Of a DNA stretch of 64,000 nucleotides, positions 33,339-44,799 are shown one piece after another. The stretch is from Carettochelys insculpta. Taxonomy: Eukaryota; Chordata; Testudines; Carettochelyidae. Below the pieces are notes generated by a model, which made no database searches, was not told where the DNA came from, and saw only the letters and a program-made list of their open reading frames with translations. The stretch is taken from positions 104,852,501-104,916,500 of the forward strand of contig NC_134137.1 of assembly GCF_033958435.1 (NCBI RefSeq), in the 5' to 3' direction. Position numbers and translations under genes: made by a program. Position 1 is the first letter of the stretch, and the number at the start of each line of letters is the position of its first letter.

Positions 33339-34289
33339 GTGTGTCTCATCTTCGCTTCTGCTGCCCACAGCCCCCACGTCACTGCTGCTGGTATTTGGTG
33401 TAGTGTTGTCTCATCAAGTCCCTTCCAACATGCAGGGCACGCTGGGTTTCTTCTGTGAATGGAGGGTTTATCCCTTTATTTAACAGGTGAATAAGTGACA
33501 TTCAGGGCTTACTGGATTTCCTCTGACCTCAGCAGGCGATCAACAGCTGCGTTGCATGGCAGTGATACATTTTAGGAGGGACCTTCAAGTCCTTACAATA
33601 GGAGGGACCTTCAGACTCCTGCCACTGTACGCTGGGGCTCTGCGTGTTTTGGGGAAGGCAGGAAGGAAAGAAACAAACTGTGAAGCATCCTCACTTGGCA
33701 TCAAGTGCTCTTTCAAAAAGGAGCTTGAGATCATGCTTCTTCCATGAGAAGCTGATGCAGCCTTAACCTATGCTCAGTCACTGCACTGTGAGGAAGAGCA
33801 GTGCTGAGTGAGGACTGCCCATGAAAACATGGCTGGCTCCACAGACTGGAGCATCTCCTCCCTGAAGAGTGCTAGGATCCACAGAGCAGGGAAACAGCCC
33901 AGCCTGCCTCTGCCACACACATTCAAAGCCCCACCCCCCAGAAAGAAGGAATATAATAGTCAAAACTCCAGAGGTGAACCTCACTGTTTCCCAAAGCCAA
34001 TGTGGACATCCAGCTGCTTTTTCCAGAAGATGCTAGGCTATCATCTCAGACGTGAGGTAAGTTCAAAAATCAATTCCAGAGGGTGGGATCCCCTAGTCTA
34101 GCCAAGTTGCTCTCCGCTCACGACTGGGATAAGATGTTGGGCAATTTTTCACCCCCTTTATTGCCGCTCCTGGATCTTGGGGCCAGTCAGGGTCTAGTTC
34201 AAACTGCAGTGCAACCTAGAGCAATCTCAGGGCACCACTGTGTCGCATCAGACCGCCCTCCACCCTGAGGGGTGTTACCACCAACTGAT
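33339..34289. other. No gene or repeat recognised
   Basis: Unassigned. Two short direct repeats of 'aggagggaccttca' lie at about 33575-33615. Confidence 0.45.
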
Positions 34290-34620
34290 GATCACCCAAA
34301 AGCAGCGCTCTGTAGGCCTGTGGAACTCCTTGCCAGAAGATGTTGTGAAGACCAGGATTTTAGCAGGGTTCCAAAAAGAACCAGATAAATTCATGGAGGT
34401 TAGGTCCAATCAATGGCTATGAGGCAGGGTGGTTAGGAATGGTGTCCCCAGCCTCTGTTTGTCAGAGACTAGGAATGGGTGACAGGAGAGGGATCACTTG
34501 ATGATTACCTGGAATTACAGGTAATTACATCTGGAATTGGCCACTGTTAGAAGACAGGATATTGGTCTGGATGGACCTTTGGTCAGACCTAGTATGGCCG
34601 TTCTTATGTTCTTACGCTCT
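34290..34620 (+). mobile_element. CR1 LINE 3' end
   Basis: It contains 'ctgtggaactccttgccaga', 'ccagataaattcatggagg' and 'gtctggatggacctttggtc', and it ends 'gttcttatgttcttac', the terminal repeat of this CR1 type. 5'-truncated, about 330 bp. Confidence 0.9.
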
Positions 34621-35900
34621 TAAACAGTGTGGCACTCCAGCCACAGCCCGTTGGCATGTGCCTCCCCCGACCCCCGACACTAGGTACAAGGAAGAGCGCT
34701 GTACAAAACTCTCTTCACACTACCACAGTGATACATAGGGACAGTAGCAAGGGTCACAATCTAACCCAGAGTATGTCTTTTCTAAATTACTAACATCAGG
34801 CCATGCTGTGCGAAGGCTTTCTCATTTTCTCACCAGGTAATGTGACTATATGCCTGCCATGATTAGCCAGTCAGGAGTCTGGGGCTTCCAGAACTATTGG
34901 CCAGTTAGTAAGGAATGATCAGTGTTTAACTATAGCAAGTTATTCTCCCTGCAGAAGGTGTTTGACCCCTGAAGAGTATAATACAGGCATTCCCATATAT
35001 TGTATGGCTTGTATATACATACAACATTTTATTTTTTTATAAAAAGTTCTGGATATCTGTTTTGACATACCAGGGGATAGTGCAGACAGTGGACTGCTCT
35101 CTCCTCCCTATCCTGTAACCTTGAGTGTCCTAAAATGCCTTGCTGATTTATCTCCCACCTACGCTGCTCACAAACAACCTTCCAGCTTGCAAGCCAGACC
35201 CCCAGTGTAACTGCAGCCTGCCAGTTACTCTTGGCTTTCAACAGCCTTGGTTATTCTTCAGAGTGTCCCCACCACATCACACTCCCAGATGTCCCCTAGA
35301 AATTTATCTCCCATACTGCCCAGCCCTCTCCTGCATGGGATAAACATATTAAGTTGGTTATCCCTTTGAGGGAATAATATGCCAGTTTATTACCTTAAAT
35401 TGAGTTACACAGACACTTCAGTTTAAAAACTATTGGCTTAGATAAAAGGGTGAAACTAGTTTATTACCTACAAAGAGCGAGAGCCTTGAAGTTAGTACAA
35501 GTAATGAGACATCAAAGTCAGAAATGGTTGCATGAGAAAAAAAAGATAAAATACTGACTAGTGCTTAATTTAATAAACAACATTAGATTCAAGCAAATTT
35601 TCTCACCACATACTTCCAGCAACATTGTTAGCAAAAATTTTTCAAGTCAGGACCCTTTCTCTCAAAGTCCAGCCACCTTTTTTCCTTTGTCTTCTTATAA
35701 GTAATGCCAAAGAGCAGCTGGGAGAGAAGGAGAGTGGGTATCTTGTTTGCCCGTTTTTTTATAGTTTCAGTCTTCTTTTTAAGAAACATTTCTACCTGGA
35801 AACGAGAAAGCAAAGAGTCTGCATGGAAGGATGTTCTCTGCTGCTTCTTTTTCACCTGTTTGAGCTTCCTGGTTTCTCTTGCTACGGGCAAAGCACAGCA
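34621..35900. other. No gene or repeat recognised
   Basis: AT-rich. The T-rich and A-rich stretches at 35690-35870 open frames on both strands without motifs. Confidence 0.45.
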
Positions 35901-36535
35901 AACATAAGAACATAAGAACAGCCATTACTGGATCAGACTAAAAGTCCATCTAGCCCAGTGTCCCGTCTGCCGACAGTGGCCATGCCAGGTGCCCCAGAAG
36001 GGGCGAACCGAAGACAATGATCAAGCAACTTGTCTCCTGTCATCCATCTCCAGCCTCTGACAAACAGAGGACAGGGACAACATTCCTATTCCCTAGCTAA
36101 TAGCCTTTTATGGATCTAACCTACATGAATTTATCTAGCTCTTCTTTGAACTCTCTTATTATCTTAGCCTTCATAGTGTCCTCTGGCAAGGAGTTCCACA
36201 GGTTGACCGTGTGCTGTGTGAAGAATAATTTTCTTTTATTATTTTAAAACCTGCTACCCATTAATTTAATTTGTTGTCCTCTAGTTATTATATTATGGGA
36301 ACAAGTAAATAACTTTTCTTTATTCACCCTCCCACACCGCTCAGGATTTTATATACCTCTGTCATGTCCCCCCTCAGTATCCTCTTTTCTAAACTGAAAA
36401 GTCCCAATCTCTTTAACCTTGTTTCATATGGGACCCATTCCAAACCCCTAATCATTTTCGTTGCCCTTTACTGAACCTTTTCTAATGCCAAAATATCTTT
36501 TTTGAGGTGAGGAGACCACATCTGTGTGCTCCCTT
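35901..36535 (-). mobile_element. CR1 LINE 3' fragment, reverse orientation
   Basis: The 3' end is at 35901 ('aacataagaacataagaac' on +). The body reads back through 'actggatcagactaaaag', 'ggagttccacaggttgacc' and 'tcatgtcccccctcagtatc' into the last coding part near 36450-36530. It is longer and better preserved than the other CR1 copies but interrupted by stops. Confidence 0.9.
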
Positions 36536-37895
36536 TTTTCGAGAAAGGCCTCTTTGACCAGTGTGGTGCAACATAAGTTTTGAATGTATGCTCTTAACAT
36601 CATAGAGGGAAATTTGATAATTTCATATACAATATCACCACGCATATTTCAGTAGGACAGTAGTAAGTGTGCATATTTCAGATGATACAATAGCATGTAG
36701 GGTGTGCATCCAGGGTGAACTTTATCACAATCTGAATCCAAATTGTGGCTTAAAGAAGAAGCAAAAATGAATTAGGCACTATGGGCTGGATCCACAAAAG
36801 GACATAGATGTTCAATGACCAGTGTTGCAACACCCACCTTTTAGGCACCCAGAAAGTCACTGTAATGGCTTGAGGGGGGCAGCTATCTCTGCTTGAGATG
36901 TACAGCTGGGAATCCCTCTCTTAGAGTCAGGTGACTTGGGTGTCTAAACCATTTGTGGTGAACATGAGTTAGGCAGCTGCTTCACTCAGTAGACAACACT
37001 GACAATGGGGGCCATTGGGGGTGATCTTAAATGTGGGGAAGCCCTGTTCAAATTCCTCTCCCTCATGAGATAGAGGGGGGAATTGACCCAAGGTATCTCA
37101 TTCAAAATGAGTACCATAACCTCCAGGCAAAAACCTATGAGGTAGGTTGCCTCCTTCTGTCATTTTGTGCTGAGTTAGGCATGTTCAGAGCATGCCTAAT
37201 AGCTCGGGCCCAGCATGGAAGATAGGCATTCATACCTCCACCCCCAAGTTTGTAGCTCATGCTAGGGCTTAGGTGTACGATAGGCATGTGTAAACCTAGA
37301 GTGAGGCAGCACTACATATGCTCAGAGACCATAAGATAGGCATTTAGGGAATATTTACTGTGAATATTTAGGAGCTGAGTAAGCTGAGGTGTCCTAAGGG
37401 ATATGCAGAAGGTCACATGGGGTGCCTAAGACTGAGCACCAGATACCTAAGATCTTTTGTTGATCTGGACTTTTAGCTTAGTGTTTTCATAGGAAAGAGA
37501 ACTGCTCAAAAATCTACCACCTACTTGGCAACCAGCACCTTCCATTTATGAAGGACCTACCCATGAGGTGATTCATTGGGAATCCATGCTGTTGACAAGA
37601 AGAAAACAGAAGGTTTTGAGCTGTGGGGTTGCTGAAGTTGCTTGTGTATGTCCTGGATGGGAAAAAAGAAGAATGGTTATGTTAGAAATGATATTGGAGA
37701 GAAGCAGGAACTGCTTTCAGAAATTACCAGACACAAACATATGTAATTTGGCCACAATAGGCACAGAGATGGAAATAACCATGAGAGAGTTACCAGGGAA
37801 GGAATACTGGGAGATCTTCTCAGCTGGAGAAGACCAGGTGAGACTCCTAAGCCCAAAGCAGGAGGGAAAAAATGTCATCTGGAGGAAAAAATCAC
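36536..37895. other. No gene or repeat recognised
   Basis: Unassigned. It contains 'tgcctaa'/'taggca' repeats at 36830-37450, possibly an old interspersed repeat. The 37568-37915 open frame has no motif. Confidence 0.4.
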
Positions 37896-37898
37896 TAG

Positions 37899-37980
37899 GG
37901 CTACGTCTACACTAGTCCCAAACTTCGAAATGGCCACGCAAATGGCCATTTCAAAGTTTGGGGCTAGTGTAGACGTAGCC
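37899..37980. mobile_element. 82-bp hairpin Harbinger MITE with TAG TSD
   Basis: The ends GGCTACGTCTACACTAG and, inverted, the same 17 bp are flanked by TAG (37896-37898, 37981-37983). The inverted arms continue almost without break to a 6-base loop (CGCAAA), so the whole element is one hairpin of about 38-bp arms. The centre matches the left end of the 306-bp element at 50004. Confidence 0.95.
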
Positions 37981-37983
37981 TAG

Positions 37984-39731
37984 GGCAGTCAGACTTTCCA
38001 TGCTGCATCAGCCAAAAGAAGATTTTGCTTAGAATAAATATTCATTTAAATCAAGAAAAACTATCATTTCAAATCAGAGCCATCGAACCCAAACAACAAG
38101 ATACTGGCCAATTTAATAATTTCTCAAAGCAGGGTCTGATTCTGAAGTTCCTTTCCAGGCAAAGCGCCCATTGAAATTGGAGTCAGTTTTGCCTGAGTCA
38201 GGACTTCAAGATCAGGTCCCCTGGAGATTTACCACCTCCCCTGCACAATTACGTAATTCTCATTGACATTAGTATAAAGCATTCTCACAGGTCAAAATTT
38301 TCAAAGCCAACCAAGAGATTTAGCTACGCAGCACCAGTGGAATTAATTTAATATTGCACATGTGTCTTGGCAAAGAAATTACTATGGTCAAAAATAACAG
38401 CAATATAGGTTAGCCAATTTTACTAAACAAACACAAAGAGCAGGAAAAGAACTGTAGTAAAGGAACCAGCAAAAAAAGCATGTCTAGGGGCCAACCAACC
38501 TACAATTACAATCAGGGGACTGCTCGAACTGCTTTTATTAAAGTCTCCTTGAACTATGTACTTTTACTTTGTACAGACCCAGATCAATGTTCTGTGTATT
38601 GTAAAAGAAATACAATCAAGCACCTGATATTGCTGTCTCGTACTGGAACACAAGTGCAGGGTCATCTTTATATCCAGACACTGGTTTTGCTGTGTTACCA
38701 TCCAGAGCAGCACTATAAGCTCACCTTTTGTTTTTCAGATGCATTTGTTGCAACTGGATTTCATTCACAAAGCACCCTGGGACTCAAGTCCTACTGCAGC
38801 ACAGAATATATTGTTAAAGGAAACAAAAGTGGCCTTTGTTCTTCCATTAGGTAGAAAGCTTTGGGAATCTAGGAATAATTGTAACACAAATTTGTGTTCA
38901 CAATCTTTCGGGTGATTTTCTTTTTGTAAAGAGTCAAAAAGCAAATATCACAATTTCTTTTGCAAACATGACACAGAAGGCAGAACTTGATTCATTTGTG
39001 AACTGTCCCACAGCATATTTGTTTTCAACAGGCTTTATACTCGCTCAGGCTTTATACTACCGAGCTACCTTTCTGAACTAAATGCTCACTACTGGTTCTT
39101 TGTATGGCTGCCAGCAGCGTTGGAGCTCTATCCACATGTAAACGAATTGTTGCCATAAAGCAAAATAATTAGGGGTTTTTGTAAGATGAATGTGTTGTGA
39201 CATACTCTCTAAGCCCTCCAAGGGCTCTTGTGGACAAGATGTGATTTGTTGCTAACATGTTGTGCTGTTTGGCTGTTCACTTCATCTGTTAATAAAACCT
39301 AAAAGATGCTCTCTCGGAAACAGCAAAAGGAAAGTGCAAGCCTTGTGACTGCAGTGATACAGCCTGACGCACTGCAATGCCCCCTGAAGCCAATGGAAGG
39401 ATCCCTCCCTGCCCCACCCCGACTTCAGTGGGATTTGGTTCAAGTCCAGACTGATCAAGAGACATGGCAGAACAAAATTTGCATCATTAACCCCCCATTA
39501 ATGGCCCACTGGATGTCCATTTATTGAATAATCATTGCCTTGCAAGTTGAAAAAATATGCTAAAGTTAAAGGGAAAGTTTTTATTACCTCCCTCTTTTAT
39601 GAAGGTAATCCCACTGCAACTCTCAACATAACACAAACATCTGCGAATGGAACAAGTCAGACAAATCTTATGCACTTTTGGGTCCCAAACCCACAGTCTT
39701 GTGCTTTGGGAAAAATCTTTACTAACAACAC
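37984..39731. other. No gene recognised
   Basis: Contains 'gcccattgaaattggagtc' (38168) and 'gaagccaatggaagga' (39388), members of a recurrent palindromic motif. The 38480-38854 open frame has no recognisable domain. Confidence 0.4.
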
Positions 39732-39734
39732 TAG

Positions 39735-40165
39735 GGCTACATTTATGCTACAGAGATCTTCCAAAAGAAGTTCTTCTGCAAGATCTCTTCCGAAAAACTT
39801 TTTTCAAAAGAGTGCATCCATGTGCAAAAAAGCGGATTGAAAGAGTGATCTGCTCTTTCGAAAGAGAGCATCCACACAGCCCCCGCTCTTTCAAAAGAAT
39901 AGGCCAGGGATCAAAAATGAAGATTGGTCTTTCTAAAGAAGGGCCTTGTGGAGCATCTATACGTGTTTTCTTTTGAAAGAAGATTTGGAAAGGGGGTGCT
40001 CTTCCTGAAATGGGAAAGGAAGCGTGATTTCATAAGGAACAGCACATTCTTTCGATTTACTTTAGAAAGAATGCATTCTGTGTGTACACGCTCCATGGGC
40101 TCTTTCGAAAGAGCCCCCTTCTTTCGAAAAATCTTTTGAAAGAACTTGCTAGTGTAGACGCAGCC
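39735..40165. mobile_element. PIF/Harbinger-type MITE (family E) with TAG TSD
   Basis: The ends GGCTACATTTATGCTA and inverted GGCTGCGTCTACACTAG are flanked by TAG (39732-39734, 40166-40168). The interior is filled with 'tctttcgaaaga' and 'tcttttgaaag' repeats in both orientations. The open frames here are a by-product of that AGA-rich pattern. 431 bp. Confidence 0.9.
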
Positions 40166-40168
40166 TAG

Positions 40169-40401
40169 TAATGTTGCCTGAATGATGACTGAAGAATCAG
40201 TTGATCATGGGAACTAACCACTTGGACATTTTACAAGGGAAGACTGTATGGAATATGCCAAGAATTTTGGAAGATACCTTCAAAGGTCATTTGTCTTACA
40301 ATGTCTAGTACCTATTTGAGAAATCACTTCAAAAGAATAGTGATCTATGGGGCAACAGCATTTTTTCAGACTGGGAAGATGTGGAGGAAATTATTTGAGT
40401 G
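40169..40401. other. No gene or repeat recognised
   Basis: Short unassigned spacer between two mobile elements. Confidence 0.45.
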
Positions 40402-40615
40402 AAAACAATGAGAAGTTTTGTGGCACCTTATAGACTAACAGATATATTGGAGCATCAGTTTTTGTGGGCCAAGACCCACTTTGTCAGATGCATGTGATGA
40501 AGTGGGTCTTTGCCCATGAAAGCTTAAGCGCCAACAAATCTGTTAGTCTATAAGGTGCCACAAGACTTCTTATTGTTTTTGCGGATACAGACTAACATGG
40601 CTACCCCATTGATAC
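40402..40615. mobile_element. Inverted pair of Penelope-like modules
   Basis: The left arm (reverse, 40402-about 40492) and right arm (forward, about 40495-40615) are inverted copies of one module: 'ggcaccttatagactaac' against 'gttagtctataaggtgcc'. The right arm has TGATGAAGTGGGTCTTTG then CCCATGAAAGCTT, the least damaged hammerhead-like core in the window (TGATGA retained). The left arm lacks about 40 terminal bases. No convincing target duplication was seen. Confidence 0.7.
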
Positions 40616-41807
40616 TTGCCTGTTGAAGTGTGTATGTCTGTATGTATATGTGTGCACACGTGCAGAGTCTTCAAAGGGTTACAACTAAAATGGCTGCAGA
40701 AAATCAGCTTAAAATGCTACACAATGAAACATGTTATTGCGGGTATTTGAGACAGGCTTGATAATGAATTTCAGGCAAAAAATATTTCTTTGGTTGTCAC
40801 AGAAATATGTGGTGAGCCAAGTGTTTGCTTTCAATGCTCAGAATATGTTTGGTTACATTTCATTACCACAGGCTAATTGTCTGGGAAACTGTTTTCACAT
40901 CCAGAATTCCTGATATGGTTAAAAAAAAGGCTACTGGGAACCGAGAAGACTTATGTTGCTGATTATTTAAGAGTTAAAGGATTAGTAGTGGCAGTGGGTA
41001 TTTAGGCGCTTTTTGAAAGAAACCCAAGTTAGGTCTGTGATTGATGCTGTTGCCCACAAATCATAACTCATGCAGAAGGTGAAGCACCACGTGTATACTG
41101 ACTGCTTGTTTATAAATACCTCAGTAGCCTTTTTTCAGTAAAATATGGAAATTCCTGCCTTCTATAGCCACTTTCTCCTACATCATTAAGCATGTCAATA
41201 CTGCTGAACAATCAAACAGGAAAATGGTTTAATCTGCTTATGTTGGAGTACTTATTTATTATAATCATTCATCAACAAGATCTGTGAAAAAAGGGAGCTG
41301 ATTATATCCACTGGTTAAATACTGCACAGTACACAACTGTGGCAAACATCAGAAAAAGATGGGCATGTTGCCTGATAAAGAATTACACTGGCAGTGAAAG
41401 GCTGACCTACAGTCAGCAAATGTTAATCATTTTTACACCAAAGTGAGTGTAACATTTCTATAGGGAAATTACTTCAATCTGGTCAGTGCAAGGAGCAGTT
41501 TGTATAATCGGATTGCAAATAAGGTTTGATCACATTCCAGCTTAATCTACTCTCTGAGCACCATTTACAGCACTAAATCAAACACTGGGAAGCTGCAGGT
41601 GCTGCCTTACAGTCATTACACCCAAGGGGCAAAGACTTGGTAATAAACAGCAAATAAATTGAAGCACTGACTTGCCTGCTACAGGGCATTTCTAATTATC
41701 CTCTAGTTTAGCTGGAAATTGTCATGCTCTCATCACAGCTTATTTTAACTGCTGCTGAATAAGTATGATACTTTTAGACTGAATTAACTGAGAATATAAA
41801 TATATGC
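40616..41807. other. No gene recognised; possible conserved non-coding DNA at 41500-41770
   Basis: AT-rich. The 41640-41770 part has homeodomain-type TAATTA/ATTATC strings and no repeat signature. This is weak evidence. Confidence 0.35.
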
Positions 41808-41862
41808 ATATCCTCTCTCTCTCTCTGTCTCTCTCTCTCTCCCTCTCCCCCCCCCACACACT
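41808..41862. repeat. (CT)n with C-run and CA tail
   Basis: A CT run with two interruptions, then a C9 run and CACACA. Confidence 0.9.
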
Positions 41863-44799
41863 TTTTTTTATCATAGTTGGCTATAGAAATATAAATCCCA
41901 GGGAGGCCATGCTGTTTTCATATCCTCATGAGAAAAGCAGAAATGTAATGACTCTATGCCTCATTTATTTCAATTATGGGTTGAAGACCTACCAAAACAG
42001 ACACCACCTACCAGGATATGGGCTGATAAGTGCAGCTGCATCCTTCCAGGTTGCTGGTGGTGGTATTTACCAATGCATGGCAAGATAGTTGATATCAAAG
42101 AATGAACTGATATTAACAAAACAAACAAGTGCAGTAATAAATGAATAAGTAAAGGGAGTCAGGGGAATAGATTCCAGGTTTCTGCAAAGAAGGTTGGTTG
42201 GAACTTTGCAGATAATGTGAGTAACTGAAAAAACCACACATATCCGAGCAATTTGTGATACCCACAGTTCCTCCCATCCAAGTTTTATTCTGAAAATTTG
42301 TGAACACGAAAAATATTCAGGAGGATACAATATTAAAAGGAGTGATGATAAAAATGGACATCTCTACTGGGAGGGATGGGGCATTAGGAATAAAGGTATG
42401 TGGTATGCCTGGATGGGTGATGATTTGGGTATCATTTCTAGTATGTATAGTAGGATGTGAAAAAAGTGGTGTGGTATACAGCTAGCCTAACAACTGCAGT
42501 AATGAAGCTGCTGAAGAACTGAAGACAATACTGCGCTGATTCTTGACTTTAGTTAGTTAGTTAGTGAATTTGCCTTCAAAGATAAAATTTATTTACTCCT
42601 ATTTTTTAAAAAATGTAATTGCATAACTCAATTAGTCAGATGGAAGTTAAAATTTGAGATAATGTTGTGAAATAAGATTTATAACCTTTAGATAAATTGA
42701 TCTCTATAATATCCCTAAAAACTGCTTAACAGGTAATAATTATAATGAAGGTATACATTCACCTTCATCGTTGATGTTCATGATCCTCTTGCTAACACAA
42801 GGACAGTAGAATAACCACTGGATTTGCATCTTTCAGGAGTGCAAGCATTTGAAGAATAGTTTGTTACAGAAAAAATGACTATTTGCTTGGACATGGTGCT
42901 TATATTTAGAACAGTCACCTGGAGACTACTTGGAGACTACAGGAGAAAACTCACACAAAATGCAGTATAGTTCCTGAAGTTCAGGCTGCAAATAACCTCA
43001 GCTGGACAACTTCAACTTGCAGCAACACCTGGCTTCTGTGAACTGGTGTTTTCCTCAGTAAGAAATGTACATGGACTGTGCCCCCAGAGTCCACAGCATC
43101 CATTTCTGAGGAAAATGATCATTTCCAGACAATAACCAGTCACAAACTGGAGAGAAAGTGGGGAACAGATTACTGTATTGGCCAGTGAGATACTGTTGGA
43201 GTTTCCAAATTGAATTGAAGAGTGATGGCTGTGCTCTCTAGGGGTATCTGCTTTGAGCTTACTCCCAACCCAGCTTGCAGGGTTAAAAAAACCACCTAGT
43301 TGTTTTATAGTCACCAATTTGGCTTGAAAACTGCATTACTTATACGTAGATGCTATCACACAGGCATGAAATATTCTTCCATCCTTACCACCCTTCTTCC
43401 AAACAATAGTTATCCCAATGACCTGTCCCCGGATCATTCAACATTAACATTACTGGCAACTTTTTTTTCCCTTAGGGAAATGCAAAGACTGTCCTTTTGT
43501 TAAATGTTGATTTGGTATGGTATCTGCATTTAAAGTGCCTCCATGTTGCAGATGAGCTATGCTGTTTCACATTATGTTCTTTCTTTTGGTTTTGAGGCAA
43601 ATTAATTAACATGATACAGAAAAGGAAGAATACAAATGCTGAAGCCCTCACTTTAAGCCCTCATACTCTTTTGTTCTCCATTATTGCACCAAATTATTTA
43701 ATTGGGTCTCTCTGATTGTGCACAGACACAGAAAAGAACACAGTCTATTGTGAGAAGCCCTACAACCATAATGCAGTATCAAATTCAATTCCCATCAAAA
43801 GTGCTTGCTGCTAAAAGCCTGTACTGTGGCTGCAGATTAATGAAGATCTGCATTGAGCAAAGTGGTGGTCATAGAGACATTATTTTTCTCCAATAGAAGG
43901 CCTATTCTTGAAGAACAATAAAAGCATAGAAAAGCGTTAGTCTGCTTATGGATGGAAATAAATCAAAATGAATAAGAGGGTTGATGGAAATAGTCTGAAA
44001 GCAGCAGAGTGGGATTCTGAAAATACTGGTTTTGTTTTGTGAGGATTCTCCCCCACGCTTTTCTTTTTCCCATAGCCTCTCAAAACTGCTGCTCAAGGGA
44101 GTGAAGGGCAAATTTGAAAAAATCAGAAAGAAGTTGCCCGTAATCACAAATGCATTTTTTTTCCTGCAGAATATGTTGTAGAGACTCCTCAAAATGAGAA
44201 GAAAACATGGTGGGGAAAAGAAAAGAAAGAGGAACATTGCGTAATGCTAAAGCACAGGTCTGAGCCAGGGAGCAATGTTGAAACTGCATCCAAACTGCGT
44301 TTTTGGCTGGTTTCCCCTTTTACATTTCAATTTTACTCCAGTTTTTGCAATGCTTTTTTGGCTTGGCTAAATGAAGGAGTGACACCTGTTGGAGGACTGT
44401 CATCAATTTCAACAGGACCGGGGCTTTATCACTGGAACAAGCTTATCTTTCTAAAAGCCACAGAAGTGTTATATTCACCTCCTGGGGAAATAGGTGTGGA
44501 GGCTCTGCTCACAGCGGTGCTCTCTCTCATGCTGAACAATGAGTATAGCCCTCAGTCAAGATGAGCTCAATGGGCCTGATTCTTCTTCCAGAGAAGTTAA
44601 TGATGCAGGGTCAAGGCCACTCTCCACTTAGAAAAAGAGATCTATTTTCATTACCCATGACGAATCCTACCTCATTGCACTCCAGCAAATCAGGCGACAG
44701 AAACAGAGAAGCAGGTAGATATGTCACATGGCTGGACTTTTATATTAGGTCTGGAAGCGATTTTGATGCCTAGTGTGGCTATTGGCCCCAAACATTGTG
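41863..44799. other. No gene or repeat recognised
   Basis: The longest stretch without an assigned element. Open frames (43012-43317 on -, 43902-44237 on -, 44244-44564 on +) carry no family motif. A poly-C/T-rich tail is absent and no inverted termini were seen. Confidence 0.45.

Noticed and set aside
38480..38854. 124-aa open frame on +
   Set aside because: No family motif and no flanking splice signals of note.
39535..40139. Open frames rich in Phe, Arg and Lys
   Set aside because: They arise from the tctttcgaaaga repeats of the family E MITE, which opens several frames on both strands.
40402..40615. tRNA-derived SINE with promoter boxes
   Set aside because: I see no A-box/B-box pair or tRNA-like head. 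The inverted-pair structure and hammerhead-like core fit a Penelope-like element better.
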